50,309 nucleotides of DNA, from assembly GCA_009377385.1 (NCBI GenBank), contig WHUD01000001.1, forward strand, positions 1 through 50,309, in the 5' to 3' direction. Shown here piece after piece: positions 19,863-29,036 of the stretch. A program made the position numbers and the translations under genes. Within the stretch, counting starts at the first letter, position 1. Each line of letters opens with the position of its first letter. The stretch is from Actinophytocola sp. (lineage in GTDB: Bacteria > Actinomycetota > Actinomycetes > Mycobacteriales > Pseudonocardiaceae). Below the pieces are notes generated by a model that was not told the origin of the DNA, searched no databases, and saw only the letters and a program-made list of their open reading frames with translations.

Positions 19863-21425
19863 GTGAACGGCGGGCCCAGGTGCGGCGAGCTGGAGGCTGG
19901 CAGGCTACCGTCTGACGTCGTGCGTGAGGATGCGAGCGGGATGATCGTCGACGGCGGCCTTGCCCGCAGGCTCAAGGCGCTCGCGTGCACCGCCCCGTTG
20001 CACGACCTCGATGCCCGCAAGGCGAAGCTGGACTGGGCCGACGCCACGGCATACCAGATGGCCGAGATCGCGTTGCACACCATCGACCAGGTCACCGTGG
20101 CGATGGACTTCGACACCGGCGCGAGCCACGAGGTGATCGTGCGCAGGCTGTTGCCGTTCATCGCGGCGCAGGCGCCGCACCGGGGGAAGGCCGAGCACGA
20201 GAAGGTGGCTCGCTGGGTGCTGGACAACCTGCTCAACGTCGGCACGGTGGATCGCGGGTTCCGCAGCATCTATGGCACCGTCGGCCCCGACGGCGCCTAC
20301 GAGCGCAGGGCGTTCGACTTCAAGCTGCTCGTCGAGCTGTCCGCGCCGAACGGTGAGATCTACCTGCGCGCCACCGACGAGGCGATCAACGTGCTTGTCG
20401 GGGCGCTGGACACCGATGTCGAGTCCGCGCAGATCGCCGCGGAGGTGAAGCTGGAGAACCTGATCAAGCGCGGCAGGCTGGCCGACGCCAAGCTGGCCGC
20501 CGAGCAGGCTCGCTACCGCACCGTGCAGTACGGCGAGACGTTGCGGACGATCCTGGACGCCACCCGCCGCGACGTCCGCTCAGTCGACTGGGAACACGCC
20601 GTGCCTGAGCTGCTCGACTCGGCACTGGAGCACATCGAGTCGCGGTTCCAGGCGGAGAACGCAATTCTGCGCAACATCACCAAGGCCCGCGACGAGGCGG
20701 AGGACCCCGGCCGCAAACGTAGCGCTGCCGAGTTGGTGGAGATCGTCACCGACTGCATCACTCGCCACACCCAGCTCCAGGCCAGGCTGCAGGCCGCTGG
20801 CGCCTACTTCCGCGCCGAGCAGGACCGGCAGCAGTTCGCCGGGCCGCCCCGCAAGGGCGGCGTCGACGTCTTCGGGCAGATACTGGTGCCCACCATGGGA
20901 CTCGGCGTCGGCGACGCCAAAGCGACGGTGGAGGCGTACTTCCGCGCGGCCAGTGGGCCGAGCACCCCGGGCGTCGCCACGCTGCCGTCGCTGGTGTCGA
21001 TGCTGCTGCGGCCGGCCCCGGAGCGCAGCACGCTGGTCGGTGAGCTGCCGGAACCGGAGCTGGCGCCCGCCGAGGACACTGATCGGTTCAGCCAGGAGCA
21101 CTGGCGGCGCGCCGACGAGCTGCTCGACCTCACCGAGGTGCCGCGCAGGCTCTCCGGGCTGCTGGAGGAGGCCCGCGAGACCGACGCCGAGCTGGCGCGG
21201 CTGGTCGCGCTGCGGGTGCTGCACGCCTACAGCCCCGAGGTCGGTGCCGCGGTGCGCACCGGAGAGGCCACCGCGCTGATCGCCGTCGACGACGGCACCC
21301 CGCTGGACGACCCGGAGTTCGGCGGCATCGACCTGCTGGTCGTTGCGGCGATGGTGTCGGCGGAGCTGGCGGAGCCCGGCGCGGATCCCGACGACGCCCC
21401 CGCCCCAGCCGAGGAGGTCGCGTGA
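19863..21425 (+). CDS. Putative kleisin-like (MukF/MksF/JetA-like) subunit of an SMC-type complex
   Basis: I do not recognise a named family with certainty. The product is about 520 residues. Its N-terminus has a helical, possibly winged-helix region (LARRLKALACTAPL to ALHTIDQVTVAM). A long helical centre follows at about residues 180-290 (IAAEVKLENLIKRGRLADAKLAAEQ), recalling the pattern of MksF/JetA proteins. The C-terminus is acidic and Ala/Pro-rich. Function is inferred mainly from position: it is the first of three coupled genes, and the third encodes a giant SMC-like ATPase. The start is unsure: GTG at 19863, or ATG at 19941 with GAGG ten bases upstream. The lack of DUF3375-like sequence argues against a canonical Wadjet type I JetA. 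Confidence 0.55.
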   Translation: MNGGPRCGELEAGRLPSDVVREDASGMIVDGGLARRLKALACTAPLHDLDARKAKLDWADATAYQMAEIALHTIDQVTVAMDFDTGASHEVIVRRLLPFIAAQAPHRGKAEHEKVARWVLDNLLNVGTVDRGFRSIYGTVGPDGAYERRAFDFKLLVELSAPNGEIYLRATDEAINVLVGALDTDVESAQIAAEVKLENLIKRGRLADAKLAAEQARYRTVQYGETLRTILDATRRDVRSVDWEHAVPELLDSALEHIESRFQAENAILRNITKARDEAEDPGRKRSAAELVEIVTDCITRHTQLQARLQAAGAYFRAEQDRQQFAGPPRKGGVDVFGQILVPTMGLGVGDAKATVEAYFRAASGPSTPGVATLPSLVSMLLRPAPERSTLVGELPEPELAPAEDTDRFSQEHWRRADELLDLTEVPRRLSGLLEEARETDAELARLVALRVLHAYSPEVGAAVRTGEATALIAVDDGTPLDDPEFGGIDLLVVAAMVSAELAEPGADPDDAPAPAEEVA

Positions 21426-22222
21426 GCCCAAAGGACGCAGCGAAGAACGCCGAGGCGGCGGCACGCCTGATCGCCTACGGGTTGCGGCCGAAGCAGTTGC
21501 CGGCCCGCGACGCGAGCTACGCCGAGCTGGTGCGCCGCTACGGCGAGGACCGCGAGTTCACCCAGCTCACCCACGCGGTCGCGGCCGGGCTCGGGCTGAT
21601 GGTGCTCGACGTCAGCAACCAGGCCGGCGCGGTGCTCGCCGCGACCGACGAGTCCGCGTTCGAGATCAAGATGGACAGCTACGCGCGGCAAAGCAAGATC
21701 CGCGAACGCCGCGAGACCGAGAAGGTCATGCACGGCGTCATCCACCTCGCGGTTGCGGCGCTGGCGTTCCCGCGTCCGGACGATCTCGGCAACGACACGT
21801 ACGTCGGCCGCGTCAGCGTCGACCAAGTCGACGCCGTGGTGCGGGAAGCCTGCCGCATCCTCGACGAACGCGCCGAACAGGCCGAGGCCAACGACGACCC
21901 GCCGTCCGACGCGCCCGAGCTGGAGCAGGCGTGGCGCGCGTACGCGCGGCGGCCGGAGACCGCGACAACCAAGGACGGCAGGCTCGCGCCGGACACCACC
22001 CGAGGCATGATCAGCAGGGCGTTGCGGTTCCTGGCCGAGCAGGGCTTCCTGGTGCACGTCAACGCCGACGGCGGCGGCACCTACCGGACGACGCCGCGCT
22101 ACCAGGTGCAGGTGCGGGAACTGGCGGCCGACGCCGCGTTCACAGAGCTGCTTGAACTCGACGTGGTGGCGATCTCCGGCGAGGACGGGTCACTGCGCGC
22201 TGGCACAACCGGGACTCTCTAG
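21422..22222 (+). CDS. Putative KITE-like (MukE/MksE/JetB-like) subunit
   Basis: The 266-residue protein overlaps the upstream stop (GTGA) and ends 12 bases before the SMC-like gene, so its product almost certainly acts with both. The N-terminal half includes ASYAELVRRYGEDREFTQLTH and a hydrophobic core (AAGLGLMVLDVSNQAGAVL). The C-terminal part looks like a winged helix: DTTRGMISRALRFLAEQGFL is a recognition-helix-like segment and a Gly-rich turn (NADGGGTYRTT) fits the wing. Tandem winged-helix KITE proteins bind SMC-kleisin complexes. The assignment is by architecture and context, not by a recognised signature. Confidence 0.55.
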   Translation: MSPKDAAKNAEAAARLIAYGLRPKQLPARDASYAELVRRYGEDREFTQLTHAVAAGLGLMVLDVSNQAGAVLAATDESAFEIKMDSYARQSKIRERRETEKVMHGVIHLAVAALAFPRPDDLGNDTYVGRVSVDQVDAVVREACRILDERAEQAEANDDPPSDAPELEQAWRAYARRPETATTKDGRLAPDTTRGMISRALRFLAEQGFLVHVNADGGGTYRTTPRYQVQVRELAADAAFTELLELDVVAISGEDGSLRAGTTGTL

Positions 22223-22234
22223 GAGGCTGCTGCG

Positions 22235-25200
22235 ATGTACGAGCTATCCCGGGTGCGGCTGCACTCCGTTGGCCCAGCGGGCGCCCGGTACCAGGACGTG
22301 GTGCTCGACCTCAGCGGCGTGGGCGAGCCGGTCAGCTCGCCATCGCAGGAGGCGCTGTTCAGCGCGGGCGTGCACCTGGACAACGAGCAGGCAGGCCCGC
22401 CGAGGCGGCCCTCTCCAGCGAGCGTGCTGTTCCTGGAGAACGGTGGCGGCAAGTCGGTGCTGATCAAGCTGATCTTCTCGGTGATGCTGCCCGGCCGCAG
22501 GCAGGTCGTTGGTACCACCAACACCCGGGTGCTTGAGAAGTTCGTCGGTGCCAAGGACGTCGCGCACGTGGTGCTGGAGTGGCAGCACACCCAAACGGGG
22601 CAGCGCGTGATCACCGGCAAGGTCTCGGAGTGGCGCGGGCACGTCGTCTCCTCCGATCCCGCGAACCTGCTCGACTCCTGGTACTGCTTCCGGCCCAGCG
22701 TGTCGTTGCAGCTCGACTCGCTGCCGCTGACCGAGGACAACCGGCTGCTGACGATGTCGGCGTTCAAGGACCGGCTCGACGCGCAGTACCGCGAGGCCAC
22801 CGAGATCGAGCTGTTCTGGACCCGCAAGCACCACGAGTGGACCGAACACCTCGGCATGGTCGGGCTGGACACCGAACTGTTCCGCTACCAGCGCGCGATG
22901 AACGCGGGGGAGGGCGAGGCCGCCGATGCGTTCTCGTTCGGCACCGACGAGGCGTTCGTGGAGTTCCTGCTGCGCGCGGTGCTTGACGAGCAAGCGCCCG
23001 CCGACCTGGCCGATGTGGTGCGCAACTACGCAGACAGCCTGAGCCAGCGCGGCGAGCTGATGACCGAGCGGAGCTTCGTGTCCGGCGCGATGGAGCTGCT
23101 GACGCCGCTCGTCGAGTCGGAGTCGTTCGCGTCGGCGTCCCGCTTGCTCGCGGAGACCGCCGCACGGGAGGCCGGTGAGTTCGCCGCGGCCGTCATCGCC
23201 CGCGACACCGCGGAGAAGGAACGGCTGGGCGGGCTGTCGCAGCAGGTGGACGAGCTGCGCGACGCCGAACGCCTCGCCGAGGGTGACCTGCGCAGGCGCA
23301 ACGCCGTTGTCACCGAGCTGCGCCGGGTCGTGGCGGGACTGCGGCTGGACGCCGCGCAGGCCGACTCCGACCGGCTCGCCGAGCAGGTCGCCGAGGCCCG
23401 CACGACGGCGCGCGCCTGGCGGGCGACGTCGACTGTGCTGGGCCACATGGCCGCCGCGCGCAAGGCGGACGCCACCCGCAAGCTGGTCGGCAGCCGGGAG
23501 CAGCGTGCGCAGCCCGCGCTGGCCGCCAAGGAAGAGGCCGCGACGGCACTGGCGCGCGGCTTGCTCGCCATCGCCGAGGGCGCAGGGGCGGACGCCGACG
23601 CCGCCGAACACGAGGCCGACGAGGCGCGTACCGCCGCCACCGAGGCACAGCGCGAGCGCGACGCCGCCACCAGGGCCGCCGCCGAGCACGGCGCCCGCGC
23701 GGACTCCCTGCAGACCCGCGTCGACGAGGTCAACGAGAGCGTCAAGGAGGCGATCGCGGCGGGCGCGCTGCCAGCGGGCACCGAGGTCGCCGACGCCGAG
23801 CGGCAGGCCCGCGCCGCCGCCGAGGACGCCGAGGCCGCCTTGGTGCGGTCCGAACGCGAGCTTGAGCGGGTGGAGTCCGAACTCGCCGACGCACAGGACA
23901 CGCTGCACGGCCTCGACCAGCGGCAGTCCGCGGCGGCCACCGCGCGAGAGCACGCCGACGCCGAACTCGCCACCGCCCAGCGCAGGGCCGATGCGCTGGC
24001 GGGCGAGCCGAGGCTGGCCGAGGTGCTCGGCGTCGACGACGTCCGGCTGGACTCCGACCTTGAGGCGCTACGGGCACGGCTGGCCGAGGCACGCAGCGAG
24101 ACCGAGCGGGCGCAGACCGAGCGGTGGGTCGCCGCGTCGAACGACGAACGCGCATTGGCCGCACTTGGCAGCGGCGGACTGCTGCCCGCACCCGACGACG
24201 TCCGCGAGGCGTTGGATCTGCTGGAGCAGCACGGCATCACGGCGTGGTCCGGCTTGCGGTTCCTGTCCACACTGGACGCCGAGAGCAGGCGGACCGCGCT
24301 GCGGCGGCATCCGCACCTTGTCTCCGGTGTGCTGATCAACGACCCCGCCCGGCTGGCGCAGGCCGAGCAGGTGCTCACCGAGGCCACGTTGCTGCCCAGC
24401 GCGGTGCTCGCCGTGGGCGTCACCAGCACGATCACCTCGGACGGCACCGACGCGGCCGCCGGTGCCGAGTTCATCGTGCCGCCGAACCCCGCGCTGTACG
24501 ACGAGGACGCGGCGGAGGAGACGCGGGAGGCGATCTCGGCGCGGCAGTCCAGCAGGCAGGAGGAGATCGCGCGGCTGGGCGAGCGCGCCGAGGCCGACGC
24601 CGCGCTGGAGTGGAAGCTGGCCGCCTGGCGGGAGGACTACCCCGCTGGCGCCCTGACGACGCTGGCCGAGCGCGCGGACACCACCAATTCCGAGCACGAC
24701 TCCGCCACCGCCGCCGCGCGGCAGCAGCGCGCCACCGTGGACCGGCTCACCGAACGGCGGACGGAACTGCGCGCCGAGGTCCCCGCGCTGCGCGACGCCG
24801 CACGGAAAGCCGCGTCGGACCTGGGCATCATCGGTGAGCTCGCCACCGCCGCAGCCAGGATCGGGCAGTGGACGGACGAGTGCGCCACCGCGCGGGAAGC
24901 GGCCGAGCAGGCGCGACAGGAAGCGGAGACGGCGGAGGTGTCCGCGACGCGCTGGCGGGAACGGGTCGCCGAGGCGCAGCGGAAGGCCGACGAGTACAAG
25001 CGGACGGCCTCCAGCGCGCGGGCGGAGCTGGCCGAGGTGCCTGGCGGCGGCTCGGTGAGTACGGACCAGCCGGTGCCGGAGGAGCCGGTCGCTGTGCTGC
25101 GGCAGAGCTTCACGGCGGCAGCTGCGGCGTACGCGAAGGTGGAGGTCGGCAACGACCTGCGCGCCGAGCTGGACCATGCGGAGCACGCCGAGGCGACCGC

Positions 25201-26701
25201 GCGCGCCGCGCTTGAGGCGCTCGACCCTGACGTCCGGATGCTGGCGACGAAGCTGCTCGACACCCCGGACGGCTCGGACGCCGCCGCGCGGGAGGCGGCG
25301 GAACGCCGTGCTGAGCGGGCGCTGCAGGCGTTGGAGATGGAGCGCGGCGACGCGATCGGCGTCCTCGCAGCGCGCAGGGCGGAGTACGAGGCGCTGCCGG
25401 CCGCGCCGTCCGTTTTGGACTCGATGGAGCGGCCGAGCTCGATCGCCTACGGCATGGACCTGATCGAGTCCGCGACGGAAGAGGTCTCGTCCGCCGCGCG
25501 TGAGGCGGAGGAGTTGCAGGCCGCCCGGGCGGAGGCAGAGCACGCGCTGCAGACGGCGGAGGCCGCCGCGACCGGCTTCGGCATGCTCGCGGAGTCGTTG
25601 ACCGCCGTCGCCGAGGGGCACACCGGAGAGGACGTCACCCCGGACGACGGCGACGTCGAGACCGCGCGAGAGCGGGCGCAGACGCTGACCAGCAAGCTCA
25701 GCACCGCGCAGGCCGCGGTGACAGACGCCGAGAAGAAGGTGCGCGGTTACGTCGATGAGCTGGTGCAGTACGCGGCGGAGAAGCGGTTCGAGGAGCTGGG
25801 CAGCCCGGTGCGTAGGCAGATCATCTCGGTGCGCCGCGATTCGCTGCCCGAGCACGCCGAGGAGTGGGTCGCCGCGCTGCGGCCCCGGCTGCGCACGCTG
25901 ACCGGCGACCTCGACCAGATCGACCGGCACCGCTCGGGCATCGTCACCCGGCTGCAGGGCATGGTCGAAGGCGGGCTCCGGGTGCTGCGGGCGGCGCAGC
26001 GGCTGTCGCGGCTGCCGGACGGCCTCGGCGACTGGTCGGGCAGCGAGTTCCTGCGCATCCGGTTCACGGAGCCGGACGAGTCGCAGCTCGCCGAGCAGTT
26101 GGGGGAGGTCGTCGACGAGGCGGCGGCGTTGCAGGTGCGGGACGCGAAACGCGGCAAGGGCGGTAAGGACAGCAAGACCGACGGGATGTCGTTGCTGCTG
26201 CGCGGCGTGCGGGCGGCCGTGCCGAAGGGCTTCCGGATCGACATGCTCAAGCCGGACTCGGTGCTGCGCACGGAACGGCAGCGGGTGTCCGAGATCCGCG
26301 ACGTCTTCTCCGGTGGTCAGCAGCTCACGGCGGCGATCATCCTGTACTGCACGATGGCCGCGCTGCGCGCCAACGACAAGGGACGCCTGCGCGACCGGCA
26401 CTCCGGCGTGCTGTTCCTCGACAACCCGATCGGCCGCGCCTCGGCGGGCTACCTGCTCGAACTGCAGCGCGCCGTCGCGGAGGCACTGGGCGTGCAGCTG
26501 ATCTACACGACGGGCCTGTTCGACGCCGGGGCGCTGAGCGAGTTCCCGTTGATCATCCGGATGCGCAACGACGCCGACCTCCGCGCTGGCCGCAAGTACC
26601 TGTCGGTCGACGCCACGATCCGCAATGCCCTCGACGAGCTTGGCGAGGAGGACGGCGTCGCGCGGCTGTCTGCGACTCGTGTGTACCAGCGCACCGGCTG
26701 A
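22235..26701 (+). CDS. Giant SMC/MukB-like coiled-coil ATPase
   Basis: The 1488-residue product has ABC-type ATPase halves at the two ends and a long coiled coil between. Walker A is ENGGGKSVLIKL at about residues 68-79. Roughly residues 300-1250 are Ala/Glu/Arg-rich with heptad character. The C-terminal head has a signature-like VFSGGQQLTAAIIL near 1358 and a Walker B strand VLFLDNPIGRAS near 1393-1404, where Asp1396 is followed by Asn and Pro instead of the usual catalytic Glu. A conserved-looking LIYTTGLFDAGALSEFPLII follows. The layout is that of MukB/MksB/JetC or Rad50-like proteins. An AGGAGG site precedes the ATG. It is the last gene of the operon. Plausible roles are plasmid or phage defence, or chromosome organisation. 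Confidence 0.75.
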   Translation: MYELSRVRLHSVGPAGARYQDVVLDLSGVGEPVSSPSQEALFSAGVHLDNEQAGPPRRPSPASVLFLENGGGKSVLIKLIFSVMLPGRRQVVGTTNTRVLEKFVGAKDVAHVVLEWQHTQTGQRVITGKVSEWRGHVVSSDPANLLDSWYCFRPSVSLQLDSLPLTEDNRLLTMSAFKDRLDAQYREATEIELFWTRKHHEWTEHLGMVGLDTELFRYQRAMNAGEGEAADAFSFGTDEAFVEFLLRAVLDEQAPADLADVVRNYADSLSQRGELMTERSFVSGAMELLTPLVESESFASASRLLAETAAREAGEFAAAVIARDTAEKERLGGLSQQVDELRDAERLAEGDLRRRNAVVTELRRVVAGLRLDAAQADSDRLAEQVAEARTTARAWRATSTVLGHMAAARKADATRKLVGSREQRAQPALAAKEEAATALARGLLAIAEGAGADADAAEHEADEARTAATEAQRERDAATRAAAEHGARADSLQTRVDEVNESVKEAIAAGALPAGTEVADAERQARAAAEDAEAALVRSERELERVESELADAQDTLHGLDQRQSAAATAREHADAELATAQRRADALAGEPRLAEVLGVDDVRLDSDLEALRARLAEARSETERAQTERWVAASNDERALAALGSGGLLPAPDDVREALDLLEQHGITAWSGLRFLSTLDAESRRTALRRHPHLVSGVLINDPARLAQAEQVLTEATLLPSAVLAVGVTSTITSDGTDAAAGAEFIVPPNPALYDEDAAEETREAISARQSSRQEEIARLGERAEADAALEWKLAAWREDYPAGALTTLAERADTTNSEHDSATAAARQQRATVDRLTERRTELRAEVPALRDAARKAASDLGIIGELATAAARIGQWTDECATAREAAEQARQEAETAEVSATRWRERVAEAQRKADEYKRTASSARAELAEVPGGGSVSTDQPVPEEPVAVLRQSFTAAAAAYAKVEVGNDLRAELDHAEHAEATARAALEALDPDVRMLATKLLDTPDGSDAAAREAAERRAERALQALEMERGDAIGVLAARRAEYEALPAAPSVLDSMERPSSIAYGMDLIESATEEVSSAAREAEELQAARAEAEHALQTAEAAATGFGMLAESLTAVAEGHTGEDVTPDDGDVETARERAQTLTSKLSTAQAAVTDAEKKVRGYVDELVQYAAEKRFEELGSPVRRQIISVRRDSLPEHAEEWVAALRPRLRTLTGDLDQIDRHRSGIVTRLQGMVEGGLRVLRAAQRLSRLPDGLGDWSGSEFLRIRFTEPDESQLAEQLGEVVDEAAALQVRDAKRGKGGKDSKTDGMSLLLRGVRAAVPKGFRIDMLKPDSVLRTERQRVSEIRDVFSGGQQLTAAIILYCTMAALRANDKGRLRDRHSGVLFLDNPIGRASAGYLLELQRAVAEALGVQLIYTTGLFDAGALSEFPLIIRMRNDADLRAGRKYLSVDATIRNALDELGEEDGVARLSATRVYQRTG

Positions 26702-26751
26702 TCGCTGGGTCAGCACGGCGGAGCGCGCTGCTGTCTGCTCGGCGACCATCG

Positions 26752-28155
26752 TCAGAAGGGTGGGTCGTCGGGTTGTCGGGGTTCGGGTATGCCGGGTGGG
26801 CCTGGACTGTCCTGTGTGGACTCCGGGTTGTCTGCTTCGGTGGCTGGTTTCGTCGTCGTTGTTCGTGGTTTCGGTTCTGCTGTAGTTCCTGGTTGTCGTC
26901 TTGGTTTCAGCACGGGTCTGCGTTGTCGGGTGATGCGGTGCCCGGTGGGGGTGGTGATGGTGACGGTCTGCTTGTCGGGGCTGAAGTCGATGCGCCAGCC
27001 GGGTTCTTCTTTGAGGTTGTTGTGGTGGGCGCAGGCGGCTTCGCCGTTGTTGACGCTGGTGTCACCGCCGTGGTGGCGGGGTTGGATGTGGTCGAAGTGG
27101 CAGTGTTGGGCGGTGCGGTGACAGCCGGGGATGGCGCATTCGCGGTCGCGGGTGTGGATGACTTCGCGGATGGTGGCGTTGGGGCGGTAGCGGCTGCGGC
27201 CGAGGTCGAGGGGCGCGCCGGTGGCGGGGTCGCAGACGACTTTGCGCCAGATGCTGTTCGGGTTGGTCATGAGGTGGCGGGCGATCGGTGCGGGGATATG
27301 GCCGTAGCCGGCGAGTTCGCAGCCGTCGTCACTGATGTCGAGGGCGGTGTCGAGGGGCATGTGCAGGTAGACCATCGCCGCCGGTGACGCCCCGCCTGTC
27401 TCACTGGTGGTGGGGTGCAGGAGGCGGTCGGTGAGGATGTCGGCGCGGAGTTGGTCGAGGCTGCGCTGCTCACCACGGTGTCGGAGGCGGCGGGCTTCGG
27501 TGTCGATGCTGGCGTAGGCGGCCTGCGCGGCTTCGGCGGGTAACTGAGCGGTGAGCCGGGACATGCTGTCCTCACCGGGTAGGAGTTCGACCTTGCGGCC
27601 GGTGCGGGCGCGGCGGGCACGGTCGGTGAGCCCGTCGGGGTCGACGGTGTGCACGGCGCGGCGGGCGGTGCGGCGGATCTCGGTGGGGTTCTTGCCCGCG
27701 AGGTGACCGGCGAGACGGGCGTCGACCCGGCGGGCGGTGTCGTCGTCGAGATGGACGGTGAGGTCGAGGACGCGGCTGGCGGGATAGGGCTCGACGTGCC
27801 CGTCGTGCATCGCGGCGAGCAACACGGGGTGGCGGTGGCGGAGTTGGTGGGCCTGGGTGAGGCGGTCGGCGGCCTGGTGGCGGGTGATCCGCAGCGTGTA
27901 GGCGATCTCGTCCTCGGTGCCGGGGGCGTCGTCGCGGAGGCGGGCGAACCGGGCCAGCAGCCTCGCTTCGAGGGCCCCTGCGCGGGCGCGCAGCTTGCGC
28001 AGCGAGTCGAGCGCGGCGAGGGTTTCGGCATCGGTGAGGGCGTCGAGGTCGGCGTCGTCGAGGGTGAGCGCGTCGTGGTCGTGCCATTCGGGGTCGCGGG
28101 GCAGAAAGCCCTGCGACCGATCCAACCGAAGGGTATCGCTCACATGTTCGATCAT
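26752..28155 (-). CDS. DUF222 / HNH endonuclease domain protein (13E12-repeat type)
   Basis: The product matches the multicopy actinobacterial family with an N-terminal DUF222 domain and a C-terminal HNH nuclease module. The DUF222 part covers about residues 25-300 (LRKLRARAGALEARLLARFA, ITRHQAADRLTQAH, DGHVEPYPASRVLDL). The HNH site spans RDRECAIPGCHRTAQHCHFD, then HIQPRHHGGDTSVNNG and CAHHNNLK, with paired cysteines, the DH and the final H-N-N all present, so it looks intact. The Pro/Thr-rich tail is disordered. Biological role is unknown. It is convergent with the SMC-like gene 50 bases away and is not its missing nuclease by family. Start chosen at 28155 (MIEHVSDT). Confidence 0.85.
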   Translation of the reverse strand: MIEHVSDTLRLDRSQGFLPRDPEWHDHDALTLDDADLDALTDAETLAALDSLRKLRARAGALEARLLARFARLRDDAPGTEDEIAYTLRITRHQAADRLTQAHQLRHRHPVLLAAMHDGHVEPYPASRVLDLTVHLDDDTARRVDARLAGHLAGKNPTEIRRTARRAVHTVDPDGLTDRARRARTGRKVELLPGEDSMSRLTAQLPAEAAQAAYASIDTEARRLRHRGEQRSLDQLRADILTDRLLHPTTSETGGASPAAMVYLHMPLDTALDISDDGCELAGYGHIPAPIARHLMTNPNSIWRKVVCDPATGAPLDLGRSRYRPNATIREVIHTRDRECAIPGCHRTAQHCHFDHIQPRHHGGDTSVNNGEAACAHHNNLKEEPGWRIDFSPDKQTVTITTPTGHRITRQRRPVLKPRRQPGTTAEPKPRTTTTKPATEADNPESTQDSPGPPGIPEPRQPDDPPF

Positions 28156-28375
28156 ATCCACGGTTAGACAACGACGGCACGGCATGACCGAAGGTCAACC
28201 CAGGCGTGCGATTACCACGAATGGACGAGCGCCCGTTGATCTCCGCCGCTTCGAGTTTCGGCACGTCGCCGGGTCTGCGCGGGGTATCCGCCTCCCATGC
28301 GGGTGAGGCATCTTACCGTCGCGTAGCTTTACACTGACCGACGTCGTTATGCCGTTACCCGACGAGGAGGTTTCC

Positions 28376-28858
28376 GTGGCTGAACCGACCGCGCAGAGTT
28401 CGATCGACATCGCGGCGTCGCCCGAGCTCGTGTACGAACTGGTCTCTGACGTGCCGAACCTCCCGGACTGGGCGGCCGAGATCCAGCGCTGCACGTGGAC
28501 CGGAGGTGCGACCGGCCCTGCCGTCGGCGCCAGGTTCACGGGGCGCAACGAGCACAAGAAGCGCAAGTGGGGCAGCCTCTGCGTCGTGACGGCGGCGGAT
28601 CCGGGCAGGGAGTTCGGCTTCCAGGTGCGGATCGCTGGCGTGCCGTCCGCGCTATGGCGGTACCAGATCGAACCGACCGACACCGGCTGCCGGGTCACCG
28701 AGAGCACGCGACGTCTCACGCCCCGGCCGGTGGCGCTGGCGGTGAACCGGCTCCTGCTCGGCATCAGGGACCGAGATGACCACAACCAGGCCAACATCGA
28801 GCGCACCCTGGCCGGGCTCAAGGAACACGCCGAGTCGCAAGCGGCCAAGCGGGCCTGA
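28376..28858 (+). CDS. SRPBCC-family polyketide cyclase/dehydrase-like protein
   Basis: The 160-residue product has the START/Bet v1-like pattern of small actinobacterial SRPBCC proteins: SIDIAASPELVYELVSDVPNLPDWAAEI at the N-terminus in outline, a central beta-sheet segment (GARFTGRNEHKKRKWGSLC) and a terminal amphipathic helix (DDHNQANIERTLAGLKEHAE). Such proteins bind hydrophobic ligands; the ligand here is unknown. The GTG at 28376 is preceded by a strong GAGGAGG six bases upstream, which decides the start over the in-frame ATG at 28349. It is a single-gene unit. Confidence 0.85.
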   Translation: MAEPTAQSSIDIAASPELVYELVSDVPNLPDWAAEIQRCTWTGGATGPAVGARFTGRNEHKKRKWGSLCVVTAADPGREFGFQVRIAGVPSALWRYQIEPTDTGCRVTESTRRLTPRPVALAVNRLLLGIRDRDDHNQANIERTLAGLKEHAESQAAKRA

Positions 28859-29036
28859 CACTCAACGTCGCACCGGAACCGGATACACCACCGGCCGCGT
28901 TGGCGACATTACGCGCCGGGCAGTCGGCAGCCCAGTGCGCCAGCGCCTTGTGGTCGGGATCGTCGAGCGTCATGGTCCTCCCTGCGCCTGCCGGTACACC
29001 CAGAGTGCCGAGGACGTCCCGCCTGGCTACCCCGGT

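Noticed and set aside
19863-26701. Calling the SMC-like operon a canonical Wadjet (JetABCD) system
   Set aside because: No JetD-like TOPRIM gene is adjacent and the first protein lacks recognisable JetA type I sequence; only a general resemblance is supported.
24068-26749. Open frame of 893 codons antisense to the giant ATPase gene
   Set aside because: It mirrors the high third-position GC of the real gene on the other strand, has no recognisable motifs and a low-complexity Arg/Gly/Leu composition.
26752-28155. HNH protein as the nuclease subunit of the SMC-like operon
   Set aside because: It is convergent, independently transcribed and belongs to the dispersed DUF222/13E12 family found in many unrelated contexts.
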